From: Streptomyces longhuiensis | GTDB taxonomy: Bacteria > Actinomycetota > Actinomycetes > Streptomycetales > Streptomycetaceae | DNA length: 64,000 bases | Assembly: GCF_020616555.1 (NCBI RefSeq) | Contig: NZ_CP085173.1 | Span: forward strand, 4,413,501-4,477,500 | Direction of reading: 5' to 3' | In this document: positions 1 to 8,075 of the stretch, piece after piece | Position numbering within the stretch: position 1 is the stretch's first letter | Layout of the letters: each line of letters begins with the position of its first letter | Translations under genes and position numbers: made by a program | The notes under the pieces: generated by a model | Seen by the model: the letters and a program-made list of their open reading frames with translations, nothing else | Databases searched by the model: none | Told to the model about the DNA's origin: nothing

Positions 1-1
1 T

Positions 2-862
2 CCGGGCACGGCGAACACGGCGAACACACCGGGCACGGCCGAGATCGGCGTCATCGGCGGCTCCGGCTTCTACTCGTTCCTGGACGACGTGACCGAGGTC
101 CAGGTCGACACCCCGTACGGAGCGCCGAGCGACTCCCTGTTCCTCGGCGAGATCGCGGGCCGCAAGGTCGCCTTCCTGCCCCGCCACGGCCGCGGCCACC
201 ATCTGCCGCCGCACCGCATCAACTACCGCGCCAACCTCTGGGCCCTGCGCTCCGTGGGCGTACGGCAGGTCCTCGGCCCGTGCGCCGTGGGCGGCCTCCG
301 GCCCGAGTTCGGGCCAGGGACGCTCCTGGTGCCGGACCAGTTCGTGGACCGGACGAAGGCCCGCGCGCAGACGTACTTCGACGGGGAGCCGCTGGCGGAC
401 GGGACCGTGCCGAACGTGGTGCACGTGTCGCCCGCCGACCCCTACTGCCCGGCCGGGCGCCGGGTCGCCGTGAAGGCGGCGCGCGGCCGCGACTGGGAGC
501 CGGTGGACGGTGGGACGCTCGTCGTGGTCGAGGGGCCTCGCTTCTCGACCCGCGCCGAGTCCCGCTGGCATGCCTCCCAGGGCTGGTCGGTGGTCGGCAT
601 GACCGGTCACCCCGAGGCGATGCTCGCGCGTGAACTCGAGCTCTGCTACACGTCGTTGACCCTGGTGACCGATCTCGACGCGGGCGCCGAGTCGGGCGAG
701 GGCGTGTCGCACGACGAGGTTCTCAAGGTCTTCGCCGCCAATGTGGACCGGCTGCGGACGGTGCTCTTCGACACGGTGGCGGGGCTGCCGGCGGAGGGCG
801 AGCGGGACTGCCTGTGCGTGAGGGCGCTCGGGGGGATGGATCCGGGGATCGTGCTGCCGTAG
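2..862 (+). CDS. mtnP: S-methyl-5'-thioadenosine phosphorylase, 5' end cut by window
   Basis: Cytosolic purine-nucleoside-phosphorylase-family enzyme that splits methylthioadenosine with phosphate into adenine and methylthioribose-1-phosphate (methionine salvage). The open frame runs to the left window edge, and the family's N-terminal phosphate-binding stretch IGVIGGSGFYS lies upstream of the first ATG (89), so the true start is outside or at the edge. RHGRGHHLPPHRINYRANLWAL, then GGTLVVVEGPRFSTRAES and GMTGHPEAMLARELELCY, are typical of the MTAP/PNP family. About 270 codons remain, near the family's usual length. The first dozen codons visible (Thr-Ala-Asn-Thr repeats) are probably an N-terminal extension. 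The stop is followed by a non-coding stretch. Confidence 0.9.
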   Translation, partial: PGTANTANTPGTAEIGVIGGSGFYSFLDDVTEVQVDTPYGAPSDSLFLGEIAGRKVAFLPRHGRGHHLPPHRINYRANLWALRSVGVRQVLGPCAVGGLRPEFGPGTLLVPDQFVDRTKARAQTYFDGEPLADGTVPNVVHVSPADPYCPAGRRVAVKAARGRDWEPVDGGTLVVVEGPRFSTRAESRWHASQGWSVVGMTGHPEAMLARELELCYTSLTLVTDLDAGAESGEGVSHDEVLKVFAANVDRLRTVLFDTVAGLPAEGERDCLCVRALGGMDPGIVLP

Positions 863-1000
863 CGGCGTGATGAACGGTGTTGAGCGGGGATGGCCGGGGC
901 TGGCCGGCGAAGGTACGCGGCTGGGGAGGCCGTCGGCGCCGCGCCCCGGGAGGCGGGATCCGGGAGGCGCTGCCGGCGGCCCGGTGCGGTGTTCGCGCCG

Positions 1001-1030
1001 GCCGGGGCTGGCCGGGGCTGGCCGGGGCTG
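1001..1030. repeat. 10-bp tandem repeat, three copies
   Basis: GCCGGGGCTG occurs three times head to tail with no mismatch; a diverged further copy lies near 893. It is in the gap between the phosphorylase stop (862) and the next gene. The rest of 863-1208 shows no convincing gene: short open frames there lack ribosome sites and recognisable content. Confidence 0.9.
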
Positions 1031-1208
1031 AACTTCGCCTTCGGGTGAGGGTGTTGTCCACAACCGGCGAGTAGTGCACGGGGCTCAGCGGGAATCGGCG
1101 CGGGCCTGGATCGTGGAGCGCGAGGCGGGCTTTCGAGCTTGCGCGTTCCGAGGCTCTTCGATGTTTTCCATGTCTTCCGGTGCCTCTCGATCCAGGTGGT
1201 GGTCGCCC

Positions 1209-1814
1209 ATGTCCCCGTTCAGCACTCCCCCGACGTGCGAGGTCCCGCGTTTCGCGCCGCTGCGGGTGCGCGGCGGGCGGTGGCGGCCACGGCGGGCGGG
1301 CCGGCACCGGCGGCGGGCGGTCGCTGCGGGGCTCGCCGTGACGGCGGCGGTGCTGGTGGCCGCGGGGCCGTCGGGGGCGGGGTCCTCCGGTTCCGGGTCC
1401 ACAGGTTCCGGGTCCACCGGTTCCGGGTCCTCCGGATCGGGCTCCTCGGGCTCCGAGCCCTCGGGCACCGGGCGGGAGCGGGTGCGGCGGTCGGTCGTGA
1501 CGGTGTCCGCGCCGGTGCGGATCGCGGACGCGGCGGCGGTGCGACTGCTGCGGCCCGGTGACCGGGTCGACGTCGTGGCGGCGGGCGCGGGAGCCGGCTC
1601 CGGTGACGGGCGGGGATCCGGGGGCCAGGACGGCAGGGTCGTGGCGGCGGGGGCGAGGGTCAGTTCCGTGCCGGATTCCGCGGAGTCGGCGGAGTCAGCC
1701 GGCGAAGCCGCCTCGGCAGGCGGCGCCCTGGTCGTCCTGTCCGTGCCTCGCGAGACGGCGGCGCGGCTCGCCGGCGCCGGTGCCACCTCGCGGCTGGCGG
1801 TGACCCTGTGGTGA
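1209..1814 (+). CDS. SAF/CpaB-like exported or membrane-anchored protein
   Basis: Begins with an Arg-rich tail followed by one hydrophobic segment (AVAAGLAVTAAVLVAA), so probably a single N-terminal membrane anchor. A Gly-Ser-Thr linker built of 15-bp repeats (about 1380-1450) follows. Then comes a domain containing VTVSAPVRIADAAAVRLLRPGDRVDVVA and a C-terminal VVLSVPRETAARLA. That pattern is typical of the RcpC/CpaB (SAF-like) fold of Flp-pilus assembly proteins, but no pilus genes are nearby. ATG 1209 is preferred for an AGGTGG-type site nine bases upstream; earlier in-frame starts exist at 1074 (GTG), 1161 and 1170. The function is not known. Confidence 0.65.
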   Translation: MSPFSTPPTCEVPRFAPLRVRGGRWRPRRAGRHRRRAVAAGLAVTAAVLVAAGPSGAGSSGSGSTGSGSTGSGSSGSGSSGSEPSGTGRERVRRSVVTVSAPVRIADAAAVRLLRPGDRVDVVAAGAGAGSGDGRGSGGQDGRVVAAGARVSSVPDSAESAESAGEAASAGGALVVLSVPRETAARLAGAGATSRLAVTLW

Positions 1815-1964
1815 TCGTTTTCGGCTGCCCGGACGGGCCGGTCCGCACGGTTTCGAAACCAAGTCCCTCGTTCGAGTCAGCGAATTGGACAGGCCCGCCA
1901 AGCGCTGTCGTAGGTTGCGGAGCTGTTTGCTCCACATCCTGCACAAGTGAAGAGAGGCCTTCTG

Positions 1965-2423
1965 GTGAGCGAGAAGAAGAAGCCGAGTCTGTGGGAGGGC
2001 TTCAAGGCCTTCTTGATGCGCGGCAATGTGATCGACCTCGCGGTCGCCGTGGTCATCGGAGCCGCGTTCACCAACATCGTGAACTCCGTCGTGAAGGGCG
2101 TCATCAACCCGCTGGTCGGCGCGTTCGGCACGAAGGACCTGAACGGCTACAAGTCGTGCCTGAAGGGCACCTGCCCGGGCGACGACGGCATCGAGATCCT
2201 GTGGGGCTCGGTGCTCAGCGCCACTCTCACGTTCCTGATCACGGCCGCGGTCGTGTACTTCCTGATGGTGCTGCCGATGGCCAAGTACCTCGCCAAGAAG
2301 GCGGCCCGGGACGCCGCGAAGGAAGGCGCCGCGGAGGTCGTGGAGCTGTCCGAGTTGGAGGTCCTGAAGGAGATCCGCGACGCCCTGGTGGCGCAGCGCG
2401 GCTCTGGGCACAGCGAGCAGTAG
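1965..2423 (+). CDS. mscL: Large-conductance mechanosensitive channel MscL
   Basis: Pressure-release channel of the cytoplasmic membrane, forming a homopentamer that opens on hypo-osmotic shock. The N-terminal amphipathic helix (SLWEGFKAFLMRGNVIDLAVAVVIGAAF, with the family's RGNVIDLAVAVVIG pore motif), the periplasmic loop with two Cys and the second helix (TLTFLITAAVVYFLMVLPM) are all present. An acidic/basic cytoplasmic helix ends the protein. GTG 1965 is preferred because GAGAGG sits eight bases upstream; GTG 1947 would add six residues. 152 residues, normal for actinomycetes. Confidence 0.93.
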   Translation: MSEKKKPSLWEGFKAFLMRGNVIDLAVAVVIGAAFTNIVNSVVKGVINPLVGAFGTKDLNGYKSCLKGTCPGDDGIEILWGSVLSATLTFLITAAVVYFLMVLPMAKYLAKKAARDAAKEGAAEVVELSELEVLKEIRDALVAQRGSGHSEQ

Positions 2424-2430
2424 CCGCGGC

Positions 2431-2613
2431 TCAGAGGTGGTGGGGCGGCTTCTCGTCGAGGAAGCGTGCCAGGTCGGCGGCGCTGTCGCCGCCGGCGGTG
2501 GGCCGCTCGCCCCACCCTCGGTCCGTGTCGTCCGAGGACTGCGTGCTCAGCGGATCGTCGAAGACCAGCGCGCTCTTCGGATCGCGCGGCTCGGGGTCGG
2601 GAGCGGTACTCAT
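2431..2613 (-). CDS. Small conserved-type acidic protein, unknown function
   Basis: 60-residue acidic, Ser/Asp/Pro-rich protein (starts MSTAPDPEPRDPKS, ends LDEKPPHHL), with no membrane segment and no recognised domain. It lies tail to tail with mscL. Its ATG overlaps the stop of the upstream 2610-2831 frame by ATGA, a sign of translational coupling. Codon use is typical of the neighbourhood (high GC at third positions), which supports it as a real gene. Confidence 0.55.
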   Translation of the reverse strand: MSTAPDPEPRDPKSALVFDDPLSTQSSDDTDRGWGERPTAGGDSAADLARFLDEKPPHHL

Positions 2614-2831
2614 GCCTCCAGCGTACGTCCGTCGGGGGGCGGGGTGCTGGGAGCGGGGTGCAAGGAGACGAGGTACAAGGGGCTGGGGACACGGGGGCTG
2701 CGGGCACAGGGGGCGGGCTGCTCGGGTTGTGGGGTCAGCTGGGGGATCGGCGCCCTTGCGGCGTAGAACCACCAGCAGACGCCGATGCACGTGACGCAGA
2801 GGGCCAAGAAGCACCTCAGGGAGCTCGTCAC
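2610..2831 (-). CDS. Possible small single-span membrane protein
   Basis: From GTG 2831 the frame gives a 73-residue peptide with one hydrophobic segment (LRCFLALCVTCIGVCWWFYA) followed by a Pro-rich tail. Its TGA overlaps the ATG of the next gene by ATGA, so the two would be a small operon. Third positions are mostly G or C. No domain is recognised and the ribosome site is weak, so this remains a plausible but unproven gene. Confidence 0.4.
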   Translation of the reverse strand: MTSSLRCFLALCVTCIGVCWWFYAARAPIPQLTPQPEQPAPCARSPRVPSPLYLVSLHPAPSTPPPDGRTLEA

Positions 2832-2976
2832 GGGCGAAGTTCGCGAACGTCGCCGGGGCGTCGTGGCCGCGCTCACCCTCGCCGTCGGCGTGACGGCGTC
2901 GTGAGCGTGAATGGTCACGCTCACGGGCGTGCGCGGAGGCGGCCCCGGGCCCCAACTCACGTGATACGCATGCCGT

Positions 2977-4059
2977 ATGACGACGCCCACGCGCAATGCC
3001 CTGACCGATGTCGCCGGCCTGCGGGTCGGTCATGCCACCCGCGCCGGTGAAGGCGGCTGGCTGACCGGGACGACGGTGGTGCTCGCGCCCGAGGGCGGGA
3101 TGACCGCCGCCGTGGACGTGCGCGGCGGCGGCCCCGGCACGAGGGAGACGGACGCGCTCGACCCGCGCAATGTGGTCCGGCGCATCGACGCCGTGACCCT
3201 GACGGGCGGCAGCGCCTACGGCCTGGACGCCGCGTCGGGTGTCATGGCGTGGCTGGAGGAGCAGGGCCGGGGCGTACGGGTGGGGGCCGGGCCGCGCGAG
3301 GTGGTGCCGGTCGTCCCCGCCGCGTGCGTCTTCGACCTGGGGCGCGGCGGGGAGTTCCAGGCCAGGCCCGACGCGGCTACGGGCCGCGCGGCGGTGGAGG
3401 CGGCGGCCGCTTCCGCGCCGTGCTCTCCTGTCGCGCAGGGCTCGGTCGGCGCGGGCACGGGCGCGGTGATCGGCGGGCTGAAGGGCGGCGTGGGCACGGC
3501 GAGCACGGTGCTCGACTCGGGGGTGACGGTCGCGGCGCTGGTCGTGGCCAACGCGGTGGGCTCCGCGGTCGATCCGGCGACGGGCGCGCTCTACGGGCGG
3601 TTCCTCGCCCCGGACCCCGCCGACGCGCGGGACGGCGGACCCCACGCGCGCCCGTATCCGTACCCCTCGCCGGAGACGCACGCGGCGGCGCAGGAGCGGA
3701 TCGCGCAGGCCAAGGAGGAGGCCGCCGGCCAGGCGCCGCCGATGAACACCACGCTCGCCGTCGTCGCCACGGACGCGGTGCTCACCCGTTCCCAGGCGCA
3801 CAAGCTCGCGGGCACCTCGCACGACGGCATCGCGCGCGCCGTCCGTCCGGTGCACCTCCTCAACGACGGGGACACCGTGTTCGCCGTCGCGACCGGCACG
3901 CGCCCGCTCGACGAGGCCGACCCCCTCGCGCTGAACGACATCCTCGCGGCGGGCGCCGACATGGTGACGCGCGCGATCGTGCGGGCGGTGCTAGCGGCGG
4001 AGTCGGTGCGAGGGCCGGGCGGGACGTTCCTCTCGTACGGGGATCTGTACGGGAGTTGA
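2977..4059 (+). CDS. P1-family (S58/DmpA-NylC type) self-processing aminopeptidase
   Basis: N-terminal-nucleophile hydrolase of the L-aminopeptidase/D-esterase family, 360 residues. The N-terminal signature LTDVAGLRVGHATR and the LTGGSAYGLDAASGVMAWLEE block are clear. The family matures by cutting itself into two chains just before the nucleophile. Here the junction is PPMNTTLAVVATDA, with Asn257-Thr258 at the cut site as in the nylon-oligomer hydrolase NylC, rather than the Gly-Ser of DmpA. No signal peptide is visible, so it is probably cytoplasmic. It stands alone, divergent from the small genes upstream. The natural substrate cannot be read from sequence. Confidence 0.85.
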   Translation: MTTPTRNALTDVAGLRVGHATRAGEGGWLTGTTVVLAPEGGMTAAVDVRGGGPGTRETDALDPRNVVRRIDAVTLTGGSAYGLDAASGVMAWLEEQGRGVRVGAGPREVVPVVPAACVFDLGRGGEFQARPDAATGRAAVEAAAASAPCSPVAQGSVGAGTGAVIGGLKGGVGTASTVLDSGVTVAALVVANAVGSAVDPATGALYGRFLAPDPADARDGGPHARPYPYPSPETHAAAQERIAQAKEEAAGQAPPMNTTLAVVATDAVLTRSQAHKLAGTSHDGIARAVRPVHLLNDGDTVFAVATGTRPLDEADPLALNDILAAGADMVTRAIVRAVLAAESVRGPGGTFLSYGDLYGS

Positions 4060-4215
4060 GGCACGGGGGCGCGCACCACTCGGGGCGCCACGCGCCCGGC
4101 CCGCCCGGTTCCTGGCGTGACCTGTGTCTCCGTTCACACCTTCCCGAAGGAACCTTTCCGGTCAGTTCGCCCTCTCTACACACACTGGAGTAACTGACAA
4201 ATCCTGGAGTATCTC

Positions 4216-5487
4216 GTGACAACCCCGGACACAGCCGCGCCCCAGCAGCACCCCCGGCAGCCCGAACAGGGCCGCAGGCGTACCGCGCGGCGGGTCCTGG
4301 TGGCGACGGCCGCGGTCACCGTCGGCGCGCTCGCCCTGACCGCCTGCGGCGGCAGCGCCAACGCGGAGAACGCCGACGGCAAGAACGGCGGCACCAAGGG
4401 CAAGGGCTCGTCCGCCGCGCAGATCATGATCTCGGCCAAGGACGGTTCGACGGGTGCGTCGATCAACGCGACGGGCGTGAAGGTCAAGTCCGGCAAGCTC
4501 ACCGACGTGAAGATGACGGAGCCCGACAGCGGGGAGACCGTGCCGGGCTCCTTCACCGCCAACGGCTCGGCGTGGAAGCCCAAGGAGCAGCTCGAGCGCG
4601 GGACGAAGTACCGCATTTCGGCCACCGCCAAGGATTCCGACGGGCGTACCGCCGCCGCCAACTCGATCTTCACGACGGTCACCACGTCGGGCAGCTTCAT
4701 CGGCACGTACACGCCGGACGGCGGCACCACCGTCGGCGTCGGCATGCCGGTCTCGTTCACGTTCGACAAGGCGATCACGAACAAGAAGGCCGTGCAGTCG
4801 CACATCACGGTCTCCTCCAGCAGCGGCCAGCAGATCGTGGGCCACTGGTTCGGCGCGCAGCGGCTCGACTTCCGCCCCGAGGAGTACTGGAAGGCCGGCT
4901 CCAAGGTCACGATGAAGATCGACCTGGACGGCGTGCAGGGCGCGAACGGCGTGACGGGCGTCCAGAACAAGACGGTCAGCTTCACCGTGGGCCGCTCCCA
5001 GGTCTCCACGGTCGACGTCAACACCCAGACGATGACGGTCGTGCGGGACGGCAAGACGATCAAGACGATCCCGATCTCGGCCGGCAGCGCGCAGCACACC
5101 ACGTACAACGGTCAGATGGTGATCTCCGAGAAGTTCGTGCAGACCCGGATGAACGGGTCGACGGTCGGCTTCGGCGGCGAGTACGACATCCCCGACGTCC
5201 CGCACGCGATGCGTCTGTCCTCGTCCGGCACGTTCATCCACGGCAACTACTGGTATCCGAAGGGCAATCCGCCCTTCGGCCGCTCCGGCACCAGTCACGG
5301 CTGCATCGGCCTCGCGGACGTCCAGGGCGCGGGCGGGGCGACGATCGCCAAGTGGTTCTACGACAACTCGCTCGTCGGCGACGTGGTGACCGTCAAGCAC
5401 TCCCCCGACACCACCATCGCGCCCGACAACGGCCTCAACGGCTGGAACATGTCGTGGAGCCAGTGGACGGCGGGCAGCGCCGTCTGA
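4216..5487 (+). CDS. L,D-transpeptidase lipoprotein (YkuD domain with Ig-like domains)
   Basis: Cell-wall enzyme forming 3-3 peptidoglycan cross-links. A long basic N-terminus leads into a hydrophobic stretch and lipobox LTAC with the lipid-carrying Cys at residue 44, so it is membrane-anchored outside. Two Ig-like modules (roughly 60-270) precede the YkuD domain. The catalytic signature is HGNYWYP...SHGCIGLAD with Cys363 as nucleophile. 423 residues, the usual size for actinobacterial Ldt lipoproteins. GTG 4216 has CTGGAG a suitable distance upstream. It is monocistronic, ending before a strong hairpin terminator. Confidence 0.92.
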   Translation: MTTPDTAAPQQHPRQPEQGRRRTARRVLVATAAVTVGALALTACGGSANAENADGKNGGTKGKGSSAAQIMISAKDGSTGASINATGVKVKSGKLTDVKMTEPDSGETVPGSFTANGSAWKPKEQLERGTKYRISATAKDSDGRTAAANSIFTTVTTSGSFIGTYTPDGGTTVGVGMPVSFTFDKAITNKKAVQSHITVSSSSGQQIVGHWFGAQRLDFRPEEYWKAGSKVTMKIDLDGVQGANGVTGVQNKTVSFTVGRSQVSTVDVNTQTMTVVRDGKTIKTIPISAGSAQHTTYNGQMVISEKFVQTRMNGSTVGFGGEYDIPDVPHAMRLSSSGTFIHGNYWYPKGNPPFGRSGTSHGCIGLADVQGAGGATIAKWFYDNSLVGDVVTVKHSPDTTIAPDNGLNGWNMSWSQWTAGSAV

Positions 5488-5500
5488 CGCACTCATGAGG

Positions 5501-5534
5501 ACGGGCCGCGCGGGAACTTCCCCGCGCGGCCCGT
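5501..5534 (+). terminator. Intrinsic terminator after the L,D-transpeptidase
   Basis: A perfect 14-bp GC-rich stem (ACGGGCCGCGCGGG and its complement) closes a six-base loop and is followed by a short T-rich run. It lies 14 bases after the stop codon. Confidence 0.8.
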
Positions 5535-5621
5535 TCGTTTCTGATTTCGAGGACATGATGTCCGACCTAGGGGCTACGGTATGCACCCACAAGGTGACAT
5601 GTAGCAACGCCGGGAGATGCC

Positions 5622-6392
5622 TTGAGCGTTCCGTACGACACCGCAGCGTACGAGCCACCCGATTCGCACGAGTCGCATCAGCCGGACGGCACGCACCAGC
5701 CGGATGAGCACCTCGGGCGCCTGCTGGGCCGGGCCCTGAACTCCTTCGAGCTGCCCGACGAGGCCCTCGCCCGCCTCGACTGCGCGCTCGCGTACGACAG
5801 TTCGCTGCACTCCGCCCACCACAGCGCGGGCCTGCACCGCGAGACGTACCGGCACACGTGGCTGCTCGCGGACGGCAGCGCGCTCACCCTGTGGGAGCTC
5901 GTCCACAACACGATGCCCGAGCGGGGGACCCAGCACGAGGTGTACACGTCGGAGGAGGACCTCCACCTGGCGACGGACCGCCTCCCGCTGCCCCGCGAGG
6001 CCGCCCCCGACTTCGAGCTGCCGCTCCCGCTCCAGCTCCCGTCGATCCCCGAGCCGCGCCGCAGTTACGCGGCCGACGACTCGGCGGACCACGCCCGCCG
6101 CCTGCTGCGCCGCGCGGAGAACGAGGACCGCCCGGGGCCCGACACGGCAGGGCTCCTGCACACCGCGTACGCGCACCAGATCACGCAGGCGTTCGGCCGC
6201 CCACGACTCGGCTTCACGCTGTACGAGCACGCGTTCCTGCTGCACGACGGCAGCGAGATCAGTCTCTGGGAGATCGAGCACACGGCGACGCCGGACGGCC
6301 GTCACATGTGTGAGGTGTACGCCACGCAGGACGAGGCCCGCGCGGCGATGCAGCGCCGCGCCACCGGTCGCTCCCGCCCCAGCTGCGGCTAG
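5622..6392 (+). CDS. DUF6227-type conserved Streptomyces protein
   Basis: 256-residue protein starting at TTG 5622 with GGGAGA a short distance upstream. It contains two similar modules: roughly residues 28-125 (LGRLLGRALNSFELPDEALARL...LADGSALTLWELVHNT...HEVYTSEEDL) and 145-245 (RRLLRRAENEDR...LLHDGSEISLWEIEHTATPDGRHMCEVYATQDEA). This suggests an internal duplication. No membrane segment, signal or catalytic motif was seen. I recognise it as the family named DUF6227; its role is unknown. Confidence 0.75.
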   Translation: MSVPYDTAAYEPPDSHESHQPDGTHQPDEHLGRLLGRALNSFELPDEALARLDCALAYDSSLHSAHHSAGLHRETYRHTWLLADGSALTLWELVHNTMPERGTQHEVYTSEEDLHLATDRLPLPREAAPDFELPLPLQLPSIPEPRRSYAADDSADHARRLLRRAENEDRPGPDTAGLLHTAYAHQITQAFGRPRLGFTLYEHAFLLHDGSEISLWEIEHTATPDGRHMCEVYATQDEARAAMQRRATGRSRPSCG

Positions 6393-6427
6393 CTGTACAA
6401 GCACCGGCCGCCGACCGCGGCCTGCGA

Positions 6428-6661
6428 CTAACGGCGGCTGAACTGTCGTACCAGGCCCGCGAACGCATCACGCTCGTCCGGCGTCAGCGGCACGGACTCC
6501 TGAGCGGGCGGACCGCCCTGGACCGGCAGCGAGGCGAGGGGCTGCTCTGCGCCCCAGCCCACATGGCGCACCAGCCGGACGACACCGACCACCCACACCA
6601 CGGCGGCGGCCGCGAGGAACGCCACGCCTATCTGCTGGAAGTACGACAGGTGTTCAGGCAT
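6428..6661 (-). CDS. Small single-span membrane protein
   Basis: 77 residues from ATG 6661 (MPEHLSYFQQIGVAFLAAAAVVWVVGVVRLVRHVGW). One membrane helix near the N-terminus is followed by a soluble tail containing LTPDERDAFAGLVRQF. It converges on the DUF6227 gene with a 35-base gap. Family unknown. Confidence 0.6.
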   Translation of the reverse strand: MPEHLSYFQQIGVAFLAAAAVVWVVGVVRLVRHVGWGAEQPLASLPVQGGPPAQESVPLTPDERDAFAGLVRQFSRR

Positions 6662-7239
6662 GGGGCCAGTCAACACCACGGTCCGGGCCTTTGGTCCCGG
6701 ACCGTGACGTATCTCGCATGAGCGGACAGTTCCGAACTGTCAGGCGGCGACCGGCACGCAGGGCGCAGTCGGAGGCCATCTACAGGGTGCAGGTGCCCGC
6801 CACGGCGAACGGGATCGCGCCCTCAGCGGTGAACGAGGCCGAACGAGGTCGAACGGAGGCCCCAGTAAAACTCCAGCAAGAGCCTTTACGAATTGGAAGT
6901 TCCTGGATCCGCACGAAAACGCTCTCATTGAAATAGTACTCTCGGCGGGATACCGAGAGAGCGTGAAAATGCGACGTCGAAAAATATAGGTATCCTGTGC
7001 GCACTAATACCCGGGGGCCATCCAGGCGTTTCGAGGGACGCACCATCCGAAGTGGCGCAGAGAACCGGACCACTTCGGCCTGAGTGCCTCACATTGGGTC
7101 GAGTAAGCCAGGCGCAGGATGCGCCCCCCAAGCTTCTCTCGCAAGTCGGACCCGCATCTTCGGCAGCGCGCCGGGCGGCCGGTCGTCGTCGCGACCTGTG
7201 GAGTCACAACCTCCACATCGCCACTTCACGGGATGAGAC

Positions 7240-7335
7240 AAGCCGCCGGCTCGCGGAATCGCGTCGAGGAGGGGTAGCAGCTCGATGCTGTCATTGCGGT
7301 GCCCGTCGGCCGGAACTGCCTTCATGCACAGGGCA
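7240..7335 (-). pseudogene. IS5-family transposase internal fragment
   Basis: The minus strand reads AVPADGHRNDSIELLPLLDAIP. This matches the region of IS5-family transposases before the second catalytic Asp (typically GGNRNDV-QLLPLLDAIPPV). The reading frame loses resemblance on both sides, so only a short scar of an insertion sequence is left. Identification is by memory of the family pattern only. Confidence 0.4.
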
Positions 7336-7780
7336 GAGCATGCCGCAAGCTGCGTAGACGTCGCGCCGGGGCTAGTGTGAATGTATGGCCAGCGCCATGG
7401 CTGATATGGACAGGGAAGGCGCCGGGCAACGGATGGTTGCGGCTCCCCCGTCTGGGGAAATCCCTGTTCTCGCACGGCCAAAGCGCTGTGGCGGTGGCCG
7501 CAGATGAAGCCATCTGCATTCCTCTATCGCGACAAATCCAACTGAGTAGGCAGCGGATGTCGTACGGGATTCACACCTCAAAGTCACTCGAGTGGTCGAG
7601 CCGCAACCTCTGGACTAAGCTGCATATGTGAGTGGCAGTCAAGGCGAACGCCTGGAGTGAAATGCCTCTGAGGGTGTGATTCCACGTATTGAAGAATCAC
7701 TTTCCCTGCGGCACTCCACTTGAGGATCGGCTCTCAGAAGGATCCTCAAGCCATGGTCGGCGCTCGCGAGCACGTACTGC

Positions 7781-7960
7781 ATGCAGCCGGCGGGTTCGCA
7801 TGTCATCGCGCTGCTCGCCACAGCAGCGGCGTCGGTCGGCGCGGAGAATCCGCTGCCCCAGAGTGTGGTTGTGTACGCCGTTGGCAGGGCGCAGCCACCC
7901 ACCCCAGATCCAAATCCGACATCCTCGCCAACTCCTCCGGGAAGTGGTAACCCCCTTTGA
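7781..7960 (+). other. Short Pro-rich peptide frame, possibly a gene remnant
   Basis: 59 codons: a hydrophobic stretch (SHVIALLATAAASVGAENP) followed by a Pro/Thr/Ser tail (PPTPDPNPTSSPTPPGSG). It looks like the end of a small exported protein, but no ribosome site precedes ATG 7781 and codon bias is mixed. It lies just upstream of the NTP-repeat gene. Confidence 0.25.
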
Positions 7961-8075
7961 ACCTCTCAGCGTCGAATATTCACCAAGCGAATATTCGGGC
8001 ACTCCATTTTTAGGCGAAATGCCAGCCGCCCAGTGGGACGGTTCACCTGGTTGGAAACCGAGGGCGAGGTCTCCC

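Larger units (their letters stand above)
6662..8075. other. Low-coding-density, lower-GC island with gene debris
   Basis: About 1.4 kb without a convincing intact gene. GC drops sharply between about 6880 and 7010 and again near 7960-8060. A hairpin (CTCTCGG / CCGAGAG) sits at about 6941-6961. Short frames on both strands have poor codon bias. Two recognisable fragments are listed separately: an IS5-type transposase piece and a short Pro-rich peptide frame. The minus strand near 6780-6850 encodes AEGAIPFAVAGTCTL, which resembles AVFPFAIAGTVVLGD on the plus strand near 10225-10290. The same unknown gene may have left inverted remnants on both sides of the repeat genes. Confidence 0.6.

Noticed and set aside
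2431..3855. 474-codon minus-strand frame over the P1 peptidase
   Set aside because: Arg/Ala-rich shadow of the peptidase gene; only its last 60 codons (with an ATGA-coupled start) look like a gene and were kept.
7089..7481. 130-codon minus-strand frame as an intact gene
   Set aside because: Only a short piece resembles an IS5 transposase; the rest has poor codon bias and no match to the family, so it was listed as debris.
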